From contig MU008156.1 in assembly GCA_010909165.1 (NCBI GenBank), positions 496,001 to 560,000 of the forward strand: 64,000 bases of DNA, given 5' to 3'. The first letter of the stretch is position 1, and each line of letters starts with the position of its first letter. Source of the stretch: Anthoceros angustus (lineage: Eukaryota > Streptophyta > Anthocerotopsida > Anthocerotales > Anthocerotaceae). The position numbers and the translations under genes are program-made. Positions 55,043 to 64,000 of the stretch are shown here, in pieces. Below the pieces are notes generated by a model. The model did not search any database and was not told the DNA's origin. It saw only the letters and a program-made list of their open reading frames with translations.

Positions 55043-56898
55043 CGCGCAGCCAGGAAGAAGAAGCCACCTGCACCTGTGCTTGTCGTCTGCCTTTGCATTG
55101 CCTTGCCTTTCTGGGCCTCCTTCCTAGTTGCAGGTTGAAAGTTCCTGGTTCCGGGCCAAGGGCCAAAGGAAGGGCTGAGCCCGGGCTGCCCGACCTCCTC
55201 CTGCTAGCTGGCTGCTGTACAGCGCAAGCACGAGCGTAAGCACAAGCACAAGCACAAGCCCAATTCCCCCCTACATATTGCTGCTGTCCGCTGTCGCACC
55301 AGATGCGGTCGGTGCGCGTGAGCCCAGCGCCTGCTCCTGCTCCTGCTCCTGCTCCTGCCTGCTGCCCTCTTCTGAAAGCCGAAGGCGGAGGCTGAGTGGA
55401 ACTGCCATCGGCTGATTGCTTTTTTGTGGGTTCCTTGCCTTGGCGGGGACGCAATTCGTGGGAGAGGGGGATTTGGGGGGATTCGGAACTGGGAGCTCGG
55501 ATCGGCGGCTGGATGGGGCGTCGCGGCAGCGCGTGACGCAGGAACCATGTGTCAACGAGTGACGGTGGAAATCAGGAACAGCCGCGCTGTGAGCTGGGAC
55601 AGGGGATAATTCTGTTTGCGTGCGGCGGATTCGGGGAGGTTCTTGTGGATTGCCCGCTGGTGGGTATCCCGGGTGGATTTCGGGGCGCCTGGGAGGGTGG
55701 AGGATTGGAGGAGTGTTGTGTTGCATTGCGGATTTGGCCGTTGGAGCGTTTGGTTTGGCTTGGGCTGGGAGAGCGGTGTTTGCTTCCTTCTGGGGTGGTG
55801 AGGCAGGCAAGATTGAAGGAGGAGGAGAGCCAGGGGAGCCCAGAATTGGGCAGGCCAGGGGAGGAGAGGTGAATCGTATCCAGGAGCAGGGGCAGGGGCA
55901 GCGACAGGAGCAGGAGCAGGAGCAGGCTCCTCAGGGGGCTGCTGGGGACACCACCACGGCGCTCCAGATTCGCGCAGCCAGGAAGAAGAAGCCACCTGCA
56001 CCTGTGCTTGTCGTCTGCCTTTGCATTGCCTTGCCTTTCTGGGCCTCCTTCCTAGTTGCAGGTTGAAAGTTCCTGGTTCCGGGCCAAGGGCCAAAGGAAG
56101 GGCTGAGCCCGGGCTGCCCGACCTCCTCCTGCTAGCTGGCTGCTGTACAGCGCAAGCACGAGCGTAAGCACAAGCACAAGCACAAGCCCAATTCCCCCCT
56201 ACATATTGCTGCTGTCCGCTGTCGCACCAGATGCGGTCGGTGCGCGTGAGCCCAGCGCCTGCTCCTGCTCCTGCTCCTGCTCCTGCCTGCTGCCCTCTTC
56301 TGAAAGCCGAAGGCGGAGGCTGAGTGGAACTGCCATCGGCTGATTGCTTTTTTGTGGGTTCCTTGCCTTGGCGGGGACGCAATTCGTGGGAGAGGGGGAT
56401 TTGGGGGGATTCGGAACTGGGAGCTCGGATCGGCGGCTGGATGGGGCGTCGCGGCAGCGCGTGACGCAGGAACCATGTGTCAACGAGTGACGGTGGAAAT
56501 CAGGAACAGCCGCGCTGTGAGCTGGGACAGGGGATAATTCTGTTTGCGTGCGGCGGATTCGGGGAGGTTCTTGTGGATTGCCCGCTGGTGGGTATCCCGG
56601 GTGGATTTCGGGGCGCCTGGGAGGGTGGAGGATTGGAGGAGTGTTGTGTTGCATTGCGGATTTGGCCGTTGGAGCGTTTGGTTTGGCTTGGGCTGGGAGA
56701 GCGGTGTTTGCTTCCTTCTGGGGTGGTGAGGCAGGCAAGATTGAAGGAGGAGGAGAGCCAGGGGAGCCCAGAATTGGGCAGGCCAGGGGAGGAGAGGTGA
56801 ATCGTATCCAGGAGCAGGGGCAGGGGCAGCGACAGGAGCAGGAGCAGGAGCAGGCTCCTCAGGGGGCTGCTGGGGACACCACCACGGCGCTCCAGATT
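55043..56898 (+). repeat. Perfect 928-bp tandem duplication 5' of the ERF gene
   Basis: 55043-55970 and 55971-56898 appear identical: all open frames of the first copy recur unchanged at +928. Each copy begins CGCGCAGCCAGGAAGAAGAA and ends GGCGCTCCAGATT. The second copy ends directly before the ERF start codon at 56899. Either a very recent duplication of leader/promoter sequence or an assembly artefact. Confidence 0.9.
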
Positions 56899-57082
56899 AT
56901 GTGTAGGAAAGTGGGGACCCCAGGCACGCCCAAGGATTCCTCAATTCCGCATACCTGGCTTCCGGCAGACTGCGCCAGTCCGGGCTCTAGCCCCAGCTTC
57001 GATTCTCTGCAGCTGTGTCAACAACAACAGCAACACCACCACCACCAGCAACAACAACCGCAGCGACAGCAGCAGCAGCAGC

Positions 57083-57123
<41 letters not shown>

Positions 57124-60100
57124 CGGCAAGCCAGTCCGACTGCTGCTGCTGCCGGAGTTCCTTCTTCCCGGCTCGACAGCGGGTTCCAGACACTCTCGGA
57201 CAGTTTCATGGTGTCGGTTTTGAGCCACGCGGCGGGGGGAGGCCGGGGAGCAGCGGGGCCTGGGCAGCCGGGATTGAGCTTCACCCATGGCCTGCCGCTT
57301 ATGCGGCAGAGGAGTGTGCCGGGGGCTGCTGCTTCCTTGGAGGCGGCGCACATCCTGGGATTTCAGGGAGCGGCCGCTTCTGCTGCTACCGGCCAGGTTG
57401 GGGAGGAGGGTGGTGGAGGGCACAAGAGCCTGGTGGCTGCTATCGGGCAGAAGAGGGAGAGGGAGATGGGGAGGGGCCCTGTGGTGGCGGGGAATGCAGC
57501 CTCCGGGCCCAGTTTGATGCGTTCTGAGAGTGTGGGGAGCTATGGAATGCCCCGGTCCTCAAAGAATCAGTCCGGGGATTTGAGCAACTGGACTTGGGAC
57601 TTCAGCAAGCACTTGGATCACGCACAGACCAGCGGGAGCGGTGGCGCTGGTGGCGCTGGAGGTAGTGACCACAGCCTCACTCAGGATTCCAGCTACAGCT
57701 CTGATACCGGTGGAAGGCCTTCCGATTCCCTGCAACGCCAGCAGTCCACCATTGATCAAGGTGTGCAGTGCACCCTTTCTTTTTCTTGGTCTGTTTCGTT
57801 TCAGCTGGACAGGATCCGATTTTGTGGTGTAGGAGGTTGTGGGAGTCATTCCATTACATTGTTGCTTCTTCTTTCCTGTTTGCAGCGATTAGCAAAGTGA
57901 CGGAGGTGAGCACACATGGAGAGGGGAGTTCAACTGCACCACCAGCAGCAGCAGCAGCATCAGCAGCAGGAGCTCCAGCTGGGGCTGCTGCTGGGGGTAT
58001 GGCTGTCGGTGGCACCAGCGTCGGGGCAATTGCACCGGCATCCACCTCGGCAGCACCCAAGAAGAGACGGTTTAGAGGAGTGAGGCAGAGGCCGTGGGGG
58101 AAGTGGGCTGCGGAGATCAGAGATCCTAAGAAGGCAGCTCGAGTATGGCTTGGGACCTTCGACACGGCAGAGGAGGCTGCTCGGGCTTACGACACCGCTG
58201 CCATCAAATTCAGGGGGCCCAGGGCCAAGCTCAATTTCCCTGACAGCAGGGTGGATGCGTCGGCTTCGTCAGGGCGGGCACTGCATTTCTCCCAGGCCTC
58301 CTTGGTGGCGGCGGCCAAGAAGCCCAGCGTCAGCAACTTCGGTGGCCAGTCCCTGGCGGACAAGTGGGCGGTTCGGCCCGGTGTCACCAGCGGGGAGGCT
58401 GCTTCTCAGATGCTTCATCACCCTGGGTGGTCCAACCTCGCCAAGGCCTCTAAGGATCTTCAGCCTGCTGCTGCGGCTTCTGCTGTGTCTGCGAAGCAGC
58501 ATACGTCTCCTCCTCAGCATTCTGCTAGCAGCTTGCCTGCGAATCCGCACTTGATGGTGGCTCAGAACTCTGCTGTTGCTCAGATGAGTCTCCTCCTCAG
58601 CATTCTGCTAGCAGCTTGCCTGCGAATCCGCACTTGATGGTGGCTCAGAACTCTGCTGTTGCTCAGATGATTGGAGGGCAACGGCTGCAGGACAGCACTC
58701 AGGCTGCTCAGGCTCAGGCTCACGCTCAAGCCCAGGCCCAAGTTCAAGCCCATGCTCAGGCACAGGCTCAGGCCCATGCTCAGGCACAAGCACAGGCTCA
58801 GGTCCATGCTCAGGCACAAGCACAGGCTCAGGCCCACGCTCAGGTCCAAGCTCATGCGCAAGCTCAAGCTCAAGCTCATGCCCAGGCCCAGGTCCAAGCC
58901 CATGCTCAGGCTAAAGCTCAAGCTCATGCCCAGGCCCAAGCCCAAGCTCAGAGCAAGGCCCAAGCTCAGCAAGCACAAGCACACCAGGCCCAAGCACAGG
59001 CTCAACAGCAGTACGGCCAAGTCACTTCCTCTCCTCCTATCAGCAGGGCCCTTCAGGGAAGCATCTGGGGCATGTCGGGAGCGAGTCAAGCTTCCTCTAC
59101 TCTGGCCAGTTCCGCCTTGCACCAGCAACAGGCTCAGTGGCGGAATGTGAAGCAGGAGGGCAGCAGCGAGTCCACCTCCTTCAGCCAGGCCAGTCCGTCG
59201 AAGCCAAAGTGGAGGGAGTCGAGCTCTGATTCATCCACACTCAGTGGAGCTGCGTCGCTGCAGATGGAGGGCAGCGGAGGGGCGGCATTGGAGGTGTCTA
59301 AGGAGGCTCGGAACAAGGTGAACTCGCCTCCCATGGTGACCACATCCGGGGGAATGCTGGCCAGCACGTCGGGAGGACTTTCCAGCATTCCGGAAGCTTA
59401 TCATCAGAGACCGGGGGGACCTACTGTCCAGGGGCAGCGCTTTTCCGAAGGCTTCCACCACAGATCTCTGTCAGCGGGAGTGGAGAGTCTGCACTTTTCG
59501 GAAGCCATGTATCATCGATCCTTGTCTATAGGGGCGGCGGACAAGATTCAATTCTCTGCAGCGCAGTCCCACTTCCCGGAGCCGAGGTATGCCCCTCAAT
59601 TTCAACACTATAATATGGGTTTTGGCCCTGTAGATCAGGGGGAACTGCAGTCAATTCTGGGGCCGGCGACAAGGACGATCTCATCCAGTGACCTGCAGCC
59701 GCAACAGTACCGCTCATCCCAGCATCTTTCTGTTGGGCACTCGGACTTCACGTCAAGACAGTTACATTTTCCGGGAACCCAACACCAGCAGCAGCAACAG
59801 CAACACTTGTCTGATTACAGGCTAGGTCAGCCCCTTTTTGCTCAGGAGCAGTTTCCTGCTCACTTCCAGATGGAGCAGCAGGGTCAACAGCAGCAGCAGC
59901 AACAGCAACAGTTTGTACAAGGCCAGGGACAGTTCGACTCCGGGAATGTTCAGTTCCCTCTACAGGGCTCCTCCTTGTTCCAAGCTAGTCAGCAGGAGCA
60001 GCAAGATGACCAGCAGCAGCAGTACACAGCCATACACCGCTCTATGGCCATGGCTTTGCTGGAGCAGCCAGAGCAGAACGACAGCATGTCTGATCAGCAG

Positions 60101-60280
60101 CAGCAGCAGCAGCAGCAGGTCTCGGATTGGCAATGGGACCACGTCTCGCAGATGGGGCTATGGAGTCCCAGCTCCGTCATGGGCCATACTGACGGCCCGT
60201 CTCCCAGAGACTCTCAATCCGGCTTTTCCAACATTTGGAATTTCGAGGATCGGCAGCCTCCGGGCTCGCAAGGCTTGTGA
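56899..60280 (+). CDS. AP2/ERF transcription factor (ERF subfamily), frame broken by internal duplication
   Basis: Two exons, 56899-57760 and 57886-60280, phase 1, intron 125 bp. The start [12 protein letters not shown] is the first ATG after the upstream duplication; the frame is also open upstream. The AP2 domain, about residues 347-405, reads [40 protein letters not shown] and [20 protein letters not shown]; Ala14 and Asp19 mark the ERF, not DREB, type, closest by eye to the ABR1-like group. It should bind GCC-box DNA. Flanks are low complexity: His/Gln tract near residue 40-75, Ala/Gln dipeptide array at 58700-59010, and Gln runs to the end. An 83-bp tandem duplication (58505-58670) shifts the frame so that the literal product stops at 58637 (537 residues); with one copy the protein would be 1057 residues. 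Exceptionally long for an ERF. Confidence 0.85.
57066..57126 (+). repeat. CAG/CAA trinucleotide tract encoding polyglutamine
   Basis: (CAG)n then (CAA)n inside ERF exon 1, giving about 20 Gln in a row. Confidence 0.95.
58505..58670 (+). repeat. Perfect 83-bp tandem duplication within the ERF coding region
   Basis: 58505-58587 and 58588-58670 are identical (each begins GTCTCCTCCTCAGCATTCTG and ends GCTCAGATGA). 83 is not a multiple of three, so the frame shifts; no AG/GT pair in the unit would let splicing remove one copy. Confidence 0.93.
58700..59010 (+). repeat. GCTCAG/GCCCAG hexamer array encoding Ala-Gln repeats
   Basis: About 50 degenerate hexamers coding AQ, with HAQ and VQ variants, downstream of the AP2 domain. 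Confidence 0.9.
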
Positions 60281-60943
60281 TCCTGGGGCTGGGCAGATGG
60301 CAGATGCCGTGCTTCTAGTTTGTCAATCAATCCCTGTTTTGGGAGTTACATTACATGAGACCAGGATTCCAGGCCGCAGTTGTATGTACGAGTGTGTAGG
60401 TGAATTCCATTAGCCCTGTTGTACTTTTTCTCCAGCGCCCCCCCCTTGTCCTTGGGGGTGCGCTGGAGGCCAATTTTGTAGACACTTGTCATCATTCAAT
60501 CACACAATACAGTCCACGACTCGCTCGTCCCTTCTATTTAATAGAATCGTGGCGAAGACGTCTTAGCCTCGGAAACACACGATGGAAATTCCACGACCCA
60601 ACCACTTCGGTAGGGAGCACACGGCGATGTCCGAGGGCCCTGTCCACGGGTCAACCAACCAGCTGGCCTACGTGCAGGAATGTTCACACGAGGTTCCAAA
60701 ATTGTTTTCAGTTGACACACCTTATCTTACGAATTACAACATAGGTAGCCCTGACCACAGGTGTCACAAGCCTCCACGCTATATCCGAGAAGTCCAGGCC
60801 TGGATGGAGTGTGTCCGAAAGAACAAGTGTCTTCGGGCTACCAGTTCGGATCCTTGCCGCGGTGGTCCCTGACCAGCTGCAATAACTTCTACTATGAGGG
60901 AAAGCATGCAAGGCTGTCGCGCGGGTATGCACGCGGACGCCAC
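60281..60943. other. Convergent 3' region between ERF and CCT2 genes
   Basis: Untranslated 3' sequence of two converging genes. No separate gene seen. Confidence 0.45.
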
Positions 60944-63900
60944 TCACATCCGGTCTTCTCTTTGCCTAGGAGCACATTTGATGATCTCGTCCACCCGCAG
61001 GATCATCTCTGCGGCTTCAGTTGCGGACATCAGTATGGCTTGCTTCACCTTGAATGACTCATAGATTCCCAGCTTGTCCATGTCACCAACCTGCAACCGA
61101 TGGGTTCGTGAGCAAGCAAGTAGGACCACACACTGCAAAAGAGGGTAGCGTGGTAGCAAGACTCTACCTGTCCCGTAATCACATCGATCCCTGCGTTTGT
61201 CTTGTCGTCAGTGTGAGCTGCTCTGAGCTGGGAGATCAAATCTGCACTGTCCAGGCCTGCATTATCTGCAATAGTCGTGGGAATAGCTCGTAGTGCGGTT
61301 GCAAAGTGTTCAATTGCAATAGACTTCTTTCCCGGAGTCTTTCTTGCAAGGTCATCAACATGTCTTGACATCAAGATTTCAGGCCAACCACCTCCCCAGA
61401 CAACTCGGCTGTCCTGTACTGTTTGGCTCAGTACACACAGCGCATCATGAAGGGATCTCTCAGCCTCATCCAACACATGAGAGCTGTACAAAGTGGAACA
61501 CTGGTCAGACATGTTACTTGCTGATATATCAGCCAACAGAGCTGAAAGCAGTGGGCATAAGGAACAAGGTTGGGTGTTGGTACCTTGCTCCCCTCAAGAC
61601 AATTGTACAAGCTTGGCCCAATTCCACTCCTGAAAAATGGATCAACCTATCTTCACCAATCATTATCTCCTCAATCAGCTTGCAATGGCCCAACTTCACC
61701 GACTCAGGGTTGTCAAAGGTCGAGGCAATTTCACCACCTGTGACCAATGCTAGACGCTCAATCCCATCAAAGTCTGCATGTTCAATAGCCATAACGCCTG
61801 CATCTGCAAAGAGCTCTTCAGGGTAGTTGTAAATAAGCTGCCGATTCACAAAGCAGTTGATCCCATGAGCGATGATCTTCTGCACCTTTTCCTTCATCTT
61901 TGCCTTCTCGGCAGATTCAATTTCTGCTACCTTTGACATAGCATCCACTCTAACTCTAGCACCATAGATCTTTATCTTGTCTGTATCCATAGCAGTATTT
62001 GCTACCAAGATGTTAGCATTCTCAATGCGCTTTGGCTGACCGACACCTATCTTCTTATCGAGGATAAATCTGTATCACGCAGACATGCAGTCTTAGAAAA
62101 ATCCAACCCATTTACATCCCAGTTTCAACCAACGACGAGAGAATCATATAAGCCTTCAACCAACAACGAGATAATCCCTCCATAGATTGCCCAACTGGCC
62201 ACAAGAGAAACTGCTATCCCAATCCAACATCTACAGCACGGGAAATAGGACACAAGGTGAAGCAACCCAGGTCTGACAGAAAACACCTACCCCTCATCCA
62301 AAAATGAGTCTTTCAGGGAGCCACCAGCCTTCTTCACAATTTGTATAGCCTCAAGGTTTGAACTGCCCTGCTATCACAACCAGCATTAGCCTTGCCCAGC
62401 ATACTAGGTTATGAAACTTATGCTACAAACATACCTTCAAACGAAGAACGGCATCCACTGCCAGATTTGCAAAATGGACCTTATCCTGAGACAGAATCTT
62501 TGAGCTCAGAGTTGTCATGGCAATGTTGACAAGGTCACTGCGAAACTTCTCTGCAAAAATAACCGTTCACAGTGTCAGCACCAGAGTGAAGGAAACGCAT
62601 AGCAACAGTCAAGCAGATCTTGACATGATGTGCAAAGCGGGACAAATCACGTGCACCACATACGTGGATCTGCTTGGTTATTCCGAACTACTTTCTCCAA
62701 AGCAGCTCGGGCAGTATCTGCAGCCATCCTATACCCTGCAATTGAAAGTGTCACCAATAAAAGAGGAGGAGAGCACAATTGCATGAGATAGCTGTGCAAT
62801 GTTTCCAAGATGGCACAAGAACAGAAACTCCTTACCTGCAATGATTGTCATGGGGTGGATCTTCAGAGCAACCAGCTTTTCTGCCTCTCGCAACAGTTCT
62901 CCGGCAAGTACAACGACCGATGTTGTCCCATCTCCAACTTCATCATCTTGCACCTTGGAGATATCTGTGCAAAGACAGCTCTCAAGCATGAAGACGGCCA
63001 GGAACTAACAAAAGCTCAGCATAAAAGTCATGCAAGGCGGCACAGTTAACCAGTTCAGAATTGGGCCCTCAGGGCCATTCCAAGCTGGCTAAACAACAAA
63101 CAAGCAAAAACCTCAGGAAGGCGCAACATCCCTATCACAGTATGCAGGACACTTAAAAGACTTATTGGTCATCAAGGAAGGAGATTTGGGGTTTGGAAGA
63201 GATTGTGGATTCACCAATGAGAACTTTGGCAGCTGGGTTGTCCACATGGAGAGATTTCAAGATGGTTGCTCCATCATTTGTGACAGTCACAGTCTGACCC
63301 CTCCCAGTTGATTGCAAAATTTTGTCCTGCAACATAATACATCACAAGCGTCTCAACAATGCAACCGGACCAACTTCCAACCCAATAGTGCAAGACAAGC
63401 ATGCATCTGGAATGAAGGACACTCCATCCGAAGAATCAGATAAAAACTTACCATTCCTTTAGGACCTAATGTGCTCTTCACTAAGTCAGCAATCGCCATG
63501 GCACCAATGAAGGATGCCTGCATTACAACAAACGAGTCAGGAGAAACAGACAGCACCCTCTCAATACTTTAGTACTCTCAAGGTTATCAGATGAAGACTT
63601 AGGACACAGCTAACAAGAAAGAGACATTGATGGCCCAACACAAGGAAGAACGCAGGCACAGGGACGGAGCCATGTCAGAACCAAAGCAGTTAATTTCACA
63701 TCAATCGATAACTCATGCTGTGTACCATTCTGGCGCGTTCCCCCTTCTCCTCCGTTGCATCGGACTTGAAGAGCCCCTCCAACTGCGACAGCAGAATGCA
63801 TGGACACAAAAGTCAGCGCAAGCTCGTTTACAACTACTTCTTGTCAGTGAGATAGGGGAAGACAAACAATCTGCAAGCGGAGACAAGAAAGCTTTCGACA

Positions 63901-64000
63901 GGGCTCCCCAAAGCAGCAGCTTCAACGAATCTACGCAAAGAACCGGCAGCTGGAGACAAATCTGAGAAACCCAAAATAAACCGATAAGAGTACTCACCGA
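60944..64000 (-). CDS. CCT2: T-complex protein 1 subunit beta (CCT2), first exon cut by window edge
   Basis: Minus-strand exons, all in phase: 64000-63998 (partial), 63782-63726, 63517-63452, 63326-63215, 62964-62836, 62735-62664, 62550-62435, 62367-62291, 62069-61584, 61483-61168, 61090-60944. They give 526 visible residues; CCT2 proteins have about 527, so only the first few residues are outside. The product reads [70 protein letters not shown] (the GDGTT ATPase motif), [17 protein letters not shown] and the C-terminus [15 protein letters not shown]. It is one of eight subunits of the cytosolic TRiC/CCT chaperonin, which folds actin and tubulin. A good donor (TCG/GTGAGT) sits at 63997. No damage seen. 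Confidence 0.96.

Noticed and set aside
55552-56382. Minus-strand 276-codon frame and its duplicates over 54762-56738
   Set aside because: Shadow frames over the GC-rich duplicated leader; the same residues recur only because the DNA is duplicated.

Overview
The window is nuclear DNA from a green plant, most likely a non-flowering land plant or a close streptophyte alga. Evidence: spliced genes with short (about 80-250 bp) GT-AG introns, and plant-type families (GH3 acyl-amido synthetase, SOS1-type Na+/H+ antiporter, PHO2-like E2 enzyme, AP2/ERF factor, chalcone-isomerase-fold protein, plant complex I subunit). The species cannot be fixed from this sequence. There is one assembly gap (318 N, 27806-28123).

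Left gene block (1-23.5 kb), in order: 3' part of a SEC12-like WD40 ER-membrane protein (+); complex I 21 kDa-type accessory subunit (-); epoxide hydrolase fragment (+, broken); chalcone-isomerase-like protein lacking the usual catalytic residues (-); GH3 enzyme (+); SOS1/NHX7-like antiporter (-, 5.4 kb); an AT-rich island with a probable secreted Gnk2/DUF26-like protein (-); intronless PHO2-like ubiquitin-conjugating enzyme (+); elongation factor 2 (-), whose frame is broken by several one-base indels, mostly in homopolymers.

Middle (about 23.7-50.3 kb) is a nested transposon zone. It holds Ty3/gypsy retrotransposons in both orientations (RT, protease and gag remnants, a tRNA-Asp-type primer-binding site, very long terminal regions with internal duplications), fragments of a LINE-like element with a C-terminal nuclease-like domain, a second gag/protease element, and AT-rich patches. 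All coding parts are decayed. From 50.3 to 54.8 kb I see no gene; 52.43-53.66 kb is a pyrimidine-rich CCCTG/CCCTT satellite whose long open frames are artefacts of the repeat.

Right gene block (55-64 kb): a perfect 928-bp tandem duplication ends exactly at the ATG of a very long, glutamine-rich ERF transcription factor (+). That gene carries an 83-bp tandem duplication which shifts its frame. Converging on it is CCT2, the beta subunit of the TRiC/CCT chaperonin (-), complete except for the first few codons beyond the right edge.

The genes are independent housekeeping or regulatory loci, not an operon or pathway cluster. No clearly new biological system was found. The points most worth checking are the frame-disrupting duplication and indels in ERF and EF2, the duplication joined to the ERF start codon, the Gnk2-like gene in the AT-rich island, the non-catalytic CHI-like protein, and a chimeric RT/terminal-repeat junction shared by two retrotransposon copies.
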